Shown here in pieces: positions 33,338 through 42,000 of a stretch of DNA of 64,000 nucleotides. Under the pieces are notes generated by a model. The model had not been told where the DNA came from. It saw only the letters and a program-made list of their open reading frames with translations, and did not search any database. The position numbers and the translations under genes are program-made. Location: assembly GCA_035527975.1 (NCBI GenBank), contig DATKZM010000085.1:62001-126000 (forward strand), written 5' to 3'. Within the stretch, counting starts at the first letter, position 1. Each line of letters starts with the position of its first letter. This DNA is from DATKZM01 sp035527975. Lineage in GTDB: Bacteria; Pseudomonadota; Alphaproteobacteria; JAPULJ01.

Positions 33338-34375
33338 CTAGCGTGCGGCGAGCGAGCCCGACGGCGCGATGCGCACGCGGTCCAGACCGACCACGGTGCC
33401 TTGGATCACGCGCTTCGACTGGATGTTGCGGATGCGGACGGTCTCGCCCAGGGTGCCGTTGTCGAGGGCCTTGCCGCGCGCCGTAAGCCGCATCATCGGC
33501 GTGCTGATCTCCATCGTCACCAGGGCGCCGCGGCGGATCAGCGTCGGCGCCTCGAGGTCACCATTGCGCACCGGCAGTCCGCTGGGCAGCGAGCGCCGCG
33601 CGGCCTGGCCAATAATGTCGTCACGGTGGATGACGGCATTGGACGGGATCAGGATTTGGTCCATGGCGCGAAGGACGACGTCGCGGCCGCGCACGATATC
33701 GCCGCGGCGCAAGTGCCGTGCGAGCACCGGAACCTTGATCAACTTCTGCAGGCGGCCCGTGATGCGCAGCGTGTAGACCGGGTTGCTGGCCGGAGCAACC
33801 AGCTTGGCGACCAGGCGCCCGCTGCGCTCGTCATGGCGAAGCTCACGGATGGCATATGATTCGCCGGCGTCGACCGGAAGGTGAACCGTCGAGACACGGA
33901 GGTCGAGGGTTACATTCAACTTGCCGCGGGTGCCCCGATCTTGCAGCTGGGCAGCGATCCGCCGGGCAATGTTGTCGCGCTCGATCGGCCGGCTGGCCCG
34001 CCGCAATACCAAACGGATGCGCCGGGAGGCGGGACGCCAGTCCAGACCGTGTCGGCGCGCCGTCTCGGTGAGCCATTCTGCGTCGAGCACCGCCGAGGCG
34101 CCTGGCGCGGGCGCATGGGCGACCGAAATGTGAGCCCGCTCGCCCGTGTTCTGGAACAAATCGCCCAGACGAACGATCTCGCCGGCGACCGTAACTTTGT
34201 CGCGCAAGGCGACCGTGACTTTGTTGCGCAGGGCGACGGGGACTTTGGCGCGCAGGACGACCGGCGCCGTGCCGGTCTTTGCCGGGATGCCCGGCTTTGT
34301 TACGCCGCCAAGGGCGATCGCGGGCGCAAACCCGATGGTCAGCGCCAGCACAAACGAGGTCACGAGATATCGCAT
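33338..34375 (-). CDS. flgA: Flagellar basal body P-ring chaperone FlgA
   Basis: FlgA is a periplasmic chaperone needed for P-ring assembly. The 345-residue precursor has a signal peptide (hydrophobic core 5-21). The C-terminal SAF domain includes VPVLARHLRRGDIVRGRDVVLRAMD, IIGQAARRSLPSGLPVRNGDLEAP and VTMEISTPMMRLTARGKALDNGTLGETVRIRN. It is longer than enterobacterial FlgA because of an N-terminal extension (about 40-65), built from an 8-residue unit repeated about three times (KVPVALRN/KVTVALRD). Confidence 0.92.
   Translation of the reverse strand: MRYLVTSFVLALTIGFAPAIALGGVTKPGIPAKTGTAPVVLRAKVPVALRNKVTVALRDKVTVAGEIVRLGDLFQNTGERAHISVAHAPAPGASAVLDAEWLTETARRHGLDWRPASRRIRLVLRRASRPIERDNIARRIAAQLQDRGTRGKLNVTLDLRVSTVHLPVDAGESYAIRELRHDERSGRLVAKLVAPASNPVYTLRITGRLQKLIKVPVLARHLRRGDIVRGRDVVLRAMDQILIPSNAVIHRDDIIGQAARRSLPSGLPVRNGDLEAPTLIRRGALVTMEISTPMMRLTARGKALDNGTLGETVRIRNIQSKRVIQGTVVGLDRVRIAPSGSLAAR
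34184..34262. repeat. 24-base tandem repeat inside flgA
   Basis: Two full 24-base units (34201-34224 and 34225-34248) are flanked by partial copies on both sides. In frame on the minus strand they encode the octapeptide pattern K-V-x-V-A-L-R-x, just after the signal peptide of FlgA. Confidence 0.7.
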
Positions 34376-34385
34376 CAGTCGGTCC

Positions 34386-35171
34386 CTAACGCAGCTGGTT
34401 CAAGGTCGACATCATCTCGTCGGAGGCCTGGATCACCCTCGAGTTCAGCTCGTAGGCGCGCTGCGCGGTGATCAGGCTGGTGATCTCCGAGACTACGTTG
34501 ACGTTGGAGGTTTCCAGAAAACCCTGGCTCAACGTGCCGTAGCCCGCATCGCCGGGATTGCCGGTCACCGCGGTGCCGGAGGCCGCCGTCTCGCTCAACA
34601 GACTGTCGCCAAGTGCCTGCAGTCCGGCGGAATTGGGAAAGGTTGCGATCTGCAACTGCCCGGCAACCTGTGAAGCGGTCTGACCGGCAATCTTCACCGA
34701 CACCTCGCCGCTGGCGTTGATCGTAATGCTGGTGGCGTTGTTCGGCACGGTGATACCCGGCAGCACGGTATGTCCGTCGGCCGTGACGATCTGGCCGGTT
34801 GCGCTGAGCTGGAACGAGCCGGCGCGGGTATAAGCGGTCTCTCCGCTGGGCAGGGTGATCTGGAAATAACCTTTGCCCTTGATGGCAAGATCGAAAGTAT
34901 TGCCGGTGCTGTTCAGGTTGCCTTGGGTGGTTATGCGGTATACGGCCGCGGTCTTGGTGCCGAGCCCGACCTGAACGCCGACAGGCACCACCGAACCGGA
35001 CGCCGACGACGTCGAGCCGACGGTCCGCTGGCTCTGGTAGAGCAGGTCCTGAAACTCTGCGCGCCGGCGCTGGTATCCGGTCGTGCTAATATTGGCAATG
35101 TTGTTGGAGATGACCTCGACGTTGAGCTGCTGGGCCAACATTCCGGTCGCTGCGATGCTGAGGGACCTCAT
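34386..35171 (-). CDS. flgG: Flagellar distal rod protein FlgG
   Basis: FlgG builds the distal rod, the drive shaft that crosses the P and L rings. The 261-residue protein has the rod signature LNVEVISNNIANISTTGYQRRRAEFQDLLY, then GVQVGLGTKTAAV, the YFQITLPSGETAYTRAGSFQLSATGQIV block, and the C-terminal LETSNVNVVSEITSLITAQRAYELNSRVIQASDEMMSTLNQLR. Length is exactly as expected. It lies between flgF (24-base gap) and flgA (10-base gap). Confidence 0.97.
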   Translation of the reverse strand: MRSLSIAATGMLAQQLNVEVISNNIANISTTGYQRRRAEFQDLLYQSQRTVGSTSSASGSVVPVGVQVGLGTKTAAVYRITTQGNLNSTGNTFDLAIKGKGYFQITLPSGETAYTRAGSFQLSATGQIVTADGHTVLPGITVPNNATSITINASGEVSVKIAGQTASQVAGQLQIATFPNSAGLQALGDSLLSETAASGTAVTGNPGDAGYGTLSQGFLETSNVNVVSEITSLITAQRAYELNSRVIQASDEMMSTLNQLR

Positions 35172-35195
35172 CGGGGTTCGCGCTCCTACGTGTTG

Positions 35196-35912
35196 CTAGC
35201 TGACTTGTGTGAGACTGCGGATGGCGCGCGTGATGCGTTCGTTCTCCGAGTCGACGATACGTTGCGCCTGCTGATAGTTGCGCAGGACGCTGATCATTTC
35301 GGTGATCTGCACCACGGCCCTTACGTTCGAGTTCTCAATCGAACCCTGAATGACCTCGGCCTTCTCGGCGGGCACGGGCGGATCTTTGGCAATGAAAAGT
35401 CCGCCATCGATTCGCTGGAGCGTGCGCTGGTTGTCGAAAGTGACGATCCCAATCGTTCCTATGTTGCCGGCGCCGTTGGAGATCGTGCCGTCGCCGCTGA
35501 TGCTGAGTTTGCCGCTGCCGCCCGGCACCGTGATGGCGCCGCCGCCGTCGCCCAGCAGCGGATAGCCGCTGGAGTTGACGATGCGGCCATCGCCGTCGAG
35601 CTGGAAACGGCCGTTGCGCGTGTAGCGTTCGCCGTCCGGGGTCTGGACGACGAAATAACCATCGCCCTTGATCGCCAGGTCGAGTTCGTTGCCGGTATGG
35701 TTGAAGTCGCCAGACCGGATGTCACGGACCAGCCCCAACGGCACCGCCATCTGCTCATCTTTGGGCGCGCCGCCGTCGCCCTCGGGGATGACGGCCATCA
35801 TCTCGGCCTTGAAGCCGGGCGTGGAAATATTGGCGATGTTGTCGGCGATGATCTCCATCCGCCGGCCTAACACCGTTTGCTGCTGCAATGCTGATAATGC
35901 GGCGTCTGACAT
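35196..35912 (-). CDS. flgF: Flagellar proximal rod protein FlgF
   Basis: FlgF is a proximal rod component. The product from the ATG at 35912 (238 residues) shows RRMEIIADNIANISTPGFKAEMM, the YFVVQTPDGERYTRNGRFQLDGDGRIV block and IENSNVRAVVQITEMISVLRNYQQAQRIVDSENERI. A longer in-frame start at 35951 exists, but it coincides with the start point predicted from the sigma54-type promoter at 35962-35976. The shorter start is therefore preferred. It is the first gene of the flgF-flgG-flgA-flgH operon. Confidence 0.95.
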   Translation of the reverse strand: MSDAALSALQQQTVLGRRMEIIADNIANISTPGFKAEMMAVIPEGDGGAPKDEQMAVPLGLVRDIRSGDFNHTGNELDLAIKGDGYFVVQTPDGERYTRNGRFQLDGDGRIVNSSGYPLLGDGGGAITVPGGSGKLSISGDGTISNGAGNIGTIGIVTFDNQRTLQRIDGGLFIAKDPPVPAEKAEVIQGSIENSNVRAVVQITEMISVLRNYQQAQRIVDSENERITRAIRSLTQVS

Positions 35913-35961
35913 AGTGCGCCCTCGGACCTCGCGTCGAAATACGTTTCCCACCGCTCAAGAT

Positions 35962-35976
35962 GCACAGCGCGTGCCA
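35962..35976 (-). promoter_or_regulatory. Sigma54-type promoter of flgF-flgG-flgA-flgH
   Basis: Minus-strand TGGCACGCGCTGTGC has the complete TGGCAC and the -12 TGC, with one mismatch (G for T) at the start of TTGC. The predicted transcript start is about 40 bases before the preferred flgF ATG. Confidence 0.75.
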
Positions 35977-36061
35977 GGGAATTTCGCGAGGCGCCCGAAC
36001 GTTTTGGGCAGACGCCACCGGCCGTCATGGCCATGCGCCTGGCGGATTTGGCAGCGCAGCC

Positions 36062-36076
36062 CGGCAGTTATTGCCG
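36062..36076. promoter_or_regulatory. Enhancer-like palindrome upstream of the flgF promoter
   Basis: CGGCA-GTTAT-TGCCG is a perfect copy of the palindrome found upstream of the other sigma54-type promoters. It is about 93 bp upstream of the flgF -24 element and only 16 bp from the CtrA-like box that serves the divergent fliL operon. Confidence 0.6.
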
Positions 36077-36091
36077 CCTTCGGCGCGTACC

Positions 36092-36108
36092 TTCACGTTC
36101 TGTTAACC
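36092..36108 (+). promoter_or_regulatory. CtrA-like box upstream of fliL
   Basis: TTCA-CGTTCTG-TTAACC differs by one base from TTAA-N7-TTAACC. If it covers the -35 region, transcription would begin near 36130-36140, upstream of the fliL ATG at 36175. A GANTC (CcrM-type) site occurs at 36133-36137. Confidence 0.45.
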
Positions 36109-36174
36109 GCAAATGACTAGGTTCGCTTGAGTGATTCTGCAGATCAAAGTGACCGCGAGCCGGGGACTGAAGGC

Positions 36175-36699
36175 ATGGCCGAGCCCGAAGACGACAAAAA
36201 CGAAGCCCAAGAGGCAGAACAGGACGGATCGGAAGATCCGCCTAAGAAAAAGAAGTCCAAAAAGCTTCTGCTGATCGTTTTGCCCGTCCTGTTGCTGCTG
36301 GGCGGCGCCGGCGGCGCATACGTCATGGGCGTATTCGGCGGTATGGAAGATCCGGCGGTCGCAAAGAAGAAAGCCGAGGAGAAGGCCCGCAAGGAGATCG
36401 TCTACTATCCAGTGCCCGAGATACTGGTCAATCTGAGCGGCACGGGCGGCAAGACCCACTACCTCAAGATCAAGGTCAGTCTGGAGCTCGCGAACAAGAC
36501 CGAGATCCCCAAGGTCGAGGCCGTGTTGCCCCGCATCGTCGACAATTTCCAGGTCTATCTTCGCGAGTTACGGGTCGAGGATTTGCGTGGCTCGGCGGGT
36601 CTTTACCGCCTGCGCGAGGAGCTCCTGGCGCGGGTCAATATCGCCGCAGCACCGGCAAAGGTCACTGACGTGCTGTTCAAGGAAATGCTGGTCCAGTAG
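36175..36699 (+). CDS. fliL: Flagellar basal body-associated protein FliL
   Basis: FliL is a single-pass inner-membrane protein that surrounds stator units and stabilises them. The product has an acidic cytoplasmic N-terminus with a lysine cluster, one membrane segment (LLLIVLPVLLLLGGAGGAYV), and a periplasmic domain with YYPVPEILVNLSGTGGKTHYLKIKVSLEL and a conserved C-terminus. I use the ATG at 36175 (174 residues). A TTG at 36127 would add 16 residues, but it lies at or upstream of the start expected from the CtrA-like box. It is the first gene of fliL-fliM-DUF6468-motE. Confidence 0.92.
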   Translation: MAEPEDDKNEAQEAEQDGSEDPPKKKKSKKLLLIVLPVLLLLGGAGGAYVMGVFGGMEDPAVAKKKAEEKARKEIVYYPVPEILVNLSGTGGKTHYLKIKVSLELANKTEIPKVEAVLPRIVDNFQVYLRELRVEDLRGSAGLYRLREELLARVNIAAAPAKVTDVLFKEMLVQ

Positions 36700-36707
36700 C
36701 GCCCGCC

Positions 36708-37799
36708 ATGCCCGCAGACGCCCAAACATCCGAAGCCGATATGTCCGAAGAGGACCAGGCCGCTGCCTTTGCCGCGATGGCCGATGAGCCGGCGGAGGAG
36801 GACAGCACCATAGAAGGCGCGCCCGCTCAAAGTGGCCGCGTCCTGAACCAGGACGAAATCGACAGCCTGCTTGGCTTCGGCGGCGAGGACGACACCGCCC
36901 AAGAATCCGTCACCGGAATGCAGGCGATCGTCAATTCGGCGCTCGTAGCCTACGAGCGCCTGCCGATGCTCGAGGTCGTCTTCGACCGCCTGGTCCGGCT
37001 GATGACCACCAGCCTGCGCAACTTCACATCCGACAATGTCGAGGTCTCGCTCGACCACATGTCGTCCAGCCGCTTCGGGGACTATCTCAACTCGATCCCT
37101 CTGCCGGCGATGTTGGGCGTCTTCAAGGCCGAGCAATGGGACAACTACGGTCTGGTCACAGTCGATTCCTCGCTGATCTACTCGATCGTCGACGTGTTGC
37201 TCGGCGGCCGGCGCGGCACCGCACCGACCCGCGTCGAAGGCCGCCCCTACACGACCATCGAGCGCGGCCTCGTCGAACGCATGCTGGCCATCGTGCTGGC
37301 CGACCTCAAGGTCGCGTTCGAGCCGCTCGCCGATGTGAACTTCACTTTCGACCGGCTGGAGATCAACCCGCGTTTCGCCACGATCGCGCGGCCCGCCAAC
37401 GCCGCTGTCGTCGCCAAGCTGCGCATCGACATGGAAGATCGCGGCGGTCGGCTGGAGTTTCTGCTGCCTTACGCGACGCTCGAGCCGGTCCGCGAGGTGC
37501 TGCTGCAGATGTTCATGGGCGAGAAATTCGGCCGTGATTCGATCTGGGAAAGCCATTTGGCCAGCGAGCTCTGGGTGACCCATGTGGATCTGGAAGCGGT
37601 ACTCGACGAGCAGATGATGATGCTGAGCGAGGTCATGGAGTGGCGCGTCGGCACCCAGCTCATGCTCAATGCCGATCCGCAATCCACGGTTTCGCTCAAA
37701 TGCGGTGACGTTGCAATGTTCACCGGCTCAATGGGACGGCGAAAGCAAAGCATCGCGATACGGGTCGACGAACGCCTGATCGCGGATATCAAGGATTGA
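36708..37799 (+). CDS. fliM: Flagellar motor switch protein FliM
   Basis: FliM links the C ring to chemotaxis by binding phosphorylated CheY. The 363-residue product has the CheY-binding peptide LNQDEIDSLLGF at 46-57, after an acidic N-terminal extension of about 45 residues that is longer than in E. coli. The central domain has LPMLEVVFDRLVRLMTTSLRN and the conserved GxMG-like region is in LNSIPLPAMLGVF. The SpoA-like C-terminus includes WRVGTQLMLNADPQSTVSLKCGDVAMFTG. It follows fliL by 8 bases. Confidence 0.97.
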   Translation: MPADAQTSEADMSEEDQAAAFAAMADEPAEEDSTIEGAPAQSGRVLNQDEIDSLLGFGGEDDTAQESVTGMQAIVNSALVAYERLPMLEVVFDRLVRLMTTSLRNFTSDNVEVSLDHMSSSRFGDYLNSIPLPAMLGVFKAEQWDNYGLVTVDSSLIYSIVDVLLGGRRGTAPTRVEGRPYTTIERGLVERMLAIVLADLKVAFEPLADVNFTFDRLEINPRFATIARPANAAVVAKLRIDMEDRGGRLEFLLPYATLEPVREVLLQMFMGEKFGRDSIWESHLASELWVTHVDLEAVLDEQMMMLSEVMEWRVGTQLMLNADPQSTVSLKCGDVAMFTGSMGRRKQSIAIRVDERLIADIKD

Positions 37800-37803
37800 T
37801 GCA

Positions 37804-38301
37804 ATGGGGTTCGCAGTATTTCTCGATGGTCTGATCGTAATATTGTTATCTGTAACAATCACATATGCGGTCATTCTTAATCGAAAACTGAGAAATCTGC
37901 ACGCCGGCGAGAGCGAAATGCTGTCTGCAATCGGGCGTTTCAACATCGCAACTTCGCAGGCGGAATCCAACCTTGCTCGATACAAGGACATCGCCGCGCA
38001 GCCGACCGCATCGCGCGATAGCGTGGCGGCGGGCCGGGCGTTGGCACCGCTGGTTGCCGAGGCGCGCAAACTTGCCACCGATCTCAATCTTCTGATCGCT
38101 CGCGGTGAGACAGAGATCGTGCAACGGACTGCAGTGCCCCAACCGAGAATTCTGTCCTCCTCACAGCCGCGAACCCAGCCAAAGCAGGTTGCGCTCGGTC
38201 AGGTGAGGACCTCAGGCCGCGTTGACATGGCCAATCCGGCGGCGACCTGGCCGCTGGACGAGGAACTCGAGCTGATCGACGCCCTCAAGGACGCTCGCTA
38301 G
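37804..38301 (+). CDS. DUF6468-type flagellar membrane protein of unknown function
   Basis: The 165-residue protein has one N-terminal membrane segment (FLDGLIVILLSVTITYAVILNRKL, about 6-29), followed by a helical region (38-105) and a disordered Pro/Gln-rich tail ending in a short acidic helix. It matches my recollection of a family found next to fliM in Rhodospirillales flagellar clusters; no function is known. It lies 4 bases after fliM and 8 bases before motE. Membrane topology and position suggest a motor-associated role, which is inference. Confidence 0.7.
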   Translation: MGFAVFLDGLIVILLSVTITYAVILNRKLRNLHAGESEMLSAIGRFNIATSQAESNLARYKDIAAQPTASRDSVAAGRALAPLVAEARKLATDLNLLIARGETEIVQRTAVPQPRILSSSQPRTQPKQVALGQVRTSGRVDMANPAATWPLDEELELIDALKDAR

Positions 38302-38309
38302 GAGCCGTC

Positions 38310-39035
38310 ATGCGTCTGCGTCTTCGTCTTCTACCGGTCCTGATTTTCAGCGCCGTACTGCTTCTGAGCGTGCGGGTCGGTGGTCTATGGGACGAGTTGT
38401 CCGTGGAGGTTGGCGGGGTCTCTGTCGCCGAAATCAAACCGGCTGCGGGCGGATCCGCCAAACCTCCCGCCATGCCCGCAGCTAAGCCGGCGGAAAAACC
38501 CGCGGCCGGCGCCAAAAAAGCCGGCACCGGCGCCAAGACCAAAACCGCCACCGGGGGAAAGTCTGGGGTGTCCAAGGTCTCTCGACGCCGTCCGCCCGAA
38601 CGCGACGTCAATGAATACGATCTGCGGGTGCTGCAGGATTTGGTGCGGCGGCGCAAGGTGCTGGACAAACGCGAGCGCGCGATTGCGCTGCGCGAAGGAT
38701 TGCTGAAGGCAGCGGAGAAACGGGTCGAGCAGAAAATCGGTCAACTCCGCACAATTCAAACCGCGATCAAGGCTGACCTGGCGACCACACAGAAGCGCCG
38801 CAATGCGCGCTTCAACAAGCTGATAAAGATCTATTCCAACATGAAGTCCAAGGATGCGGCACGCGTCTTTGACGAGATGCCGTTAGCAATCCTGCTCGAC
38901 CTGGTGGGCGGCATGCGCGAGGCCACCAGCGCGCCCATCCTTGCGGCGATGAATTCTGCCAAGGCGCGTCAGGTGACCGCCGGGTTGGTGGCGCGTGCTC
39001 GGCGCAGCCGCCTGAAAGCTGCGCAAAGACAATGA
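38310..39035 (+). CDS. motE: MotE-like flagellar motor protein (MgtE-N-like domain)
   Basis: The 241-residue protein has an N-terminal membrane or signal segment (LLPVLIFSAVLLLSVRV), an Ala/Pro/Lys-rich linker (about 45-95), a coiled-coil (110-165), and a C-terminal MgtE-N/FliG-like domain with KIYSNMKSKDAARVFDEMPLAILLDLVGGM. This matches MotE, a periplasmic chaperone for the stator protein MotC in rhizobia. No motC is present in the window, so the partner may differ here. Family assignment is good; function is by analogy. Confidence 0.75.
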   Translation: MRLRLRLLPVLIFSAVLLLSVRVGGLWDELSVEVGGVSVAEIKPAAGGSAKPPAMPAAKPAEKPAAGAKKAGTGAKTKTATGGKSGVSKVSRRRPPERDVNEYDLRVLQDLVRRRKVLDKRERAIALREGLLKAAEKRVEQKIGQLRTIQTAIKADLATTQKRRNARFNKLIKIYSNMKSKDAARVFDEMPLAILLDLVGGMREATSAPILAAMNSAKARQVTAGLVARARRSRLKAAQRQ

Positions 39036-39066
39036 CCCGCGACCGCCCTTGCGCGGACGCCGCGCG

Positions 39067-42000
39067 ATGAGCCTGATGATGAACTTGCGCCGGGCATCGC
39101 AGCCGATATGGGTCGCCCTGACGGTCAGCCTCGCGGCAATTGGCAGCCCGGCGCCGGCATTTGGTGAAGCAGCCCAGCTCGTCCGCGCCGCGCCATCGGC
39201 CCAGGGCGGCAGGATTGTCATCGCCTGGGCAAAGCCGGTCCAGGCAAACGCCGCCACGGTCGGCAATCGCGTGGTGCTGATCTTCGACCGCCCGTTCAAG
39301 GCCTCGCTGAGCGGGATCGTCAAGGCGATGCCCAAGGTCGTTCGCCGCGTCGATGTCAGCGACGACAGGCGCGCGCTGACCATCGTTCTGCAACGCCCGC
39401 ATCGAATGCGGCTGACCCGGCGCGGCCGTCTGGTGATCATCGATCTGCAGCGGCCCGGCGCCCGCATCAAATCGGCCGCCAAGAAACCCCGGCCGACTGC
39501 GCCGGTAAAAGCGCGCCAATCGGCAAAGCCTAGCCAATCGGCAAAGCCGCGCAAACTGGCAAAGCCGCGCAAACCGGCAAAGCCAATGCCGGCCGCGACC
39601 GTCAACGTTCAGTATCAGTGGAAGCCAACCTTTCAGCGCCTGACCTTCAGGTGGGACAGCCCGGTCAAATACACCGTTGAGCGTGTGGGCGGCGTGGTCT
39701 GGCTGAAGTTCCGCCGCCCCGGCCGGATAGACATGGGCGCGCTGAACCGCAAGCTGCGGGGCGCCGATATCGCCGTGCAGGCAAAGCCGGGCTCGGCCAT
39801 GCTTGAGGTGTTCGTGAGGGCGCCGCGAAGCCGCGCGATACGCCACAATCGCGTCGGAAACGCGGTTGTCTTCGACGTGCTTGGAAAAACCTCGCCGCCG
39901 CCGCCGATGGCGAAGAAGCCCGCCAGGGACAAAATGGTGGCCGCCAAACCGCCGATGAAAGGTGCGCCCGTAAAGCCCGCGCCAAAACCTGCGGTAAAGG
40001 ATGTACCGCAAGACCCGCCTGTCGATATTGTGACCGCGCCGCCGGGCCCCATGATCTCGCTTTCGAAATCGGGTGGCGAGGCCATCTTACGCCTGGAATG
40101 GCCGCGCGCTGTGCCGGCCGCGGTGTTTCGGCGAGGACGGTATATCTGGCTGGTCTTTGCCGCCCCTGCCAGCTTCGATCTTTCGTCGATCCGCACCCAA
40201 CTCGAAGACCAAGTTTTCACGATCGAGCAGATGACCGCGCCGCAGATCACGGTACTGCGCATCGGCGCTTCCGCTAAAACCGGGGTCGCGGTTGCGAAGG
40301 ACGGCGCCACCTGGCTGGTCACGTTAAAGGGTAGTCCTGGCAAGCCCCGTCAGGCAATCGCCATCGAGGCCCAGCCAGAGGCGGCTGGCGGCGGCCGATT
40401 GCTGTTGAAGGTCGCGAATGCCAGCCGCCCGCTGGAGATCAAGGATCCCAGCGTCGGCGACATCATTTCCGTTGTTCCGGTAACTAACCCCGGGCTCGGC
40501 GTCGCGGCCGCGCGGCGCTATGCCAAGTTCCGTTTGCTTGCGACGATGCAGGGCATGGTCGTCGAGGGAGCGGCCGATGGCGTGGCGGTGCGTTCCGATC
40601 CAGCCGCGGTGACGGTGACGGGCTATGGCGACCTCAATCTCTCCGGCGTGCCCGGTCGGCGCAAGCCAAAGAAAAAGGCGCCGAAAAAGGTCGCGGGAGT
40701 TTTCGATTTCGAAAAATGGCGTGGTGGCCGGGCCAGCGATTTCCCGGCGGAATTCGCCGTCCGGAAGCAGCTCCTCCAGCATGCCATATCCATGGCGACC
40801 AAGGCCAAACGCAATGCCCATCGCATGGCGATGGCACGTTTCTTGTTCGCGCATGGCTATAGCGCGGATACGCTCGGCGTGCTGCGGCGGATCGAGCTGA
40901 CGGATGCACAGCTCGCACGGACGGCGGAATTCCGGGCGCTGCGAGGCGCCAGCAGCTTTCTCATGGGTCAGCTCAAGAACGCCGGGCGCGATCTCTACCA
41001 TGCAAGCCTCGCCAGCTCGCCCGAGATCGCGCTTTGGCGTGGCGCCGTGGCGGCGCACGCCGGCAAGTGGCGGGCCGCCAACCGCGAGTTTCTTCGGGCG
41101 GGTCCCATCATCCGCCGCTATCCGTCCCGGCTGCGCACCAGGTTCGGCGAACTGGCGGCCGAAGCCGCCGTGATCGCGGGCGATCTGCAGCGCGCTAGGG
41201 GCCTGATCGCCTTGGTGCGCACGTATCGGCCGCCGCCGCGCGAAGTAGAAAGGCTCGACTATCTCGATGCGGTGATCGCCGCCGAATCCGGAAAACACAC
41301 CCAGGCCGTCATGATCTGGACCCGCCTTTCGAAGTACGCCACCGGTCGGCGCGTTCGCATTCGCGCCTTGACGGCGCGGATCGAGCGCCAGCTGACATAT
41401 GGCACGCTCGATGCGAAGGCGGCAATCGAAGAGCTCGAAACCGCCCGTTACATCTGGCGCGGCGATGCGACCGAATACAAGGTCAACGAGCTGTTGGGCC
41501 GCGTCTACGTCAAGGACGGCCAGATCGTCGATGGGCTCGATGCGCTCGAACGCGCGGGGCGGATCGACCCCAAACTGGCCAAGGCGCGGCGCCTGCGGGC
41601 GCGGATGCAGCGTGAGTTCCTGGGCCTCTTCCTCAAGCGCGGATCGGCCAAGATGCCGCCGCTGCGCGCGCTCGGCGTCTTCCATGAATTCGCTCATCTC
41701 ATGCCCGCCGGCCCGGATGGTGACAAGATGATCACCGTGCTTGCCGACCGGCTGGTTGCGGTCGATCTGCTTGGCCGCGCGTCAAGCCTTCTGGAGGAGC
41801 AGATCAAGAAGCGGCTTTCCGGCACCGAGCGCGCCAAGGTTGGCGCGCGCCTGGCGCTGCTGCGGCTGCTCGACAAGAAGCCCGCGGCCGCGATCGAGGC
41901 GTTGCGCACCAGCGATGTTGGCCGCATGCCGCCCGAGCTTGCCCGCCAGCGCCGCCGTCTGCGTGCCCGCGCCCTGGCAAATGTCGGACAGAGCGCCAAC

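Noticed and set aside
35913..35951. Longer FlgF start
   Set aside because: The ATG at 35951 coincides with the transcript start predicted from the sigma54-type promoter; the ATG at 35912 begins the conserved region.
36127..36174. TTG start of FliL
   Set aside because: No good ribosome-binding site, and the CtrA-like box places the transcript start near or after it.
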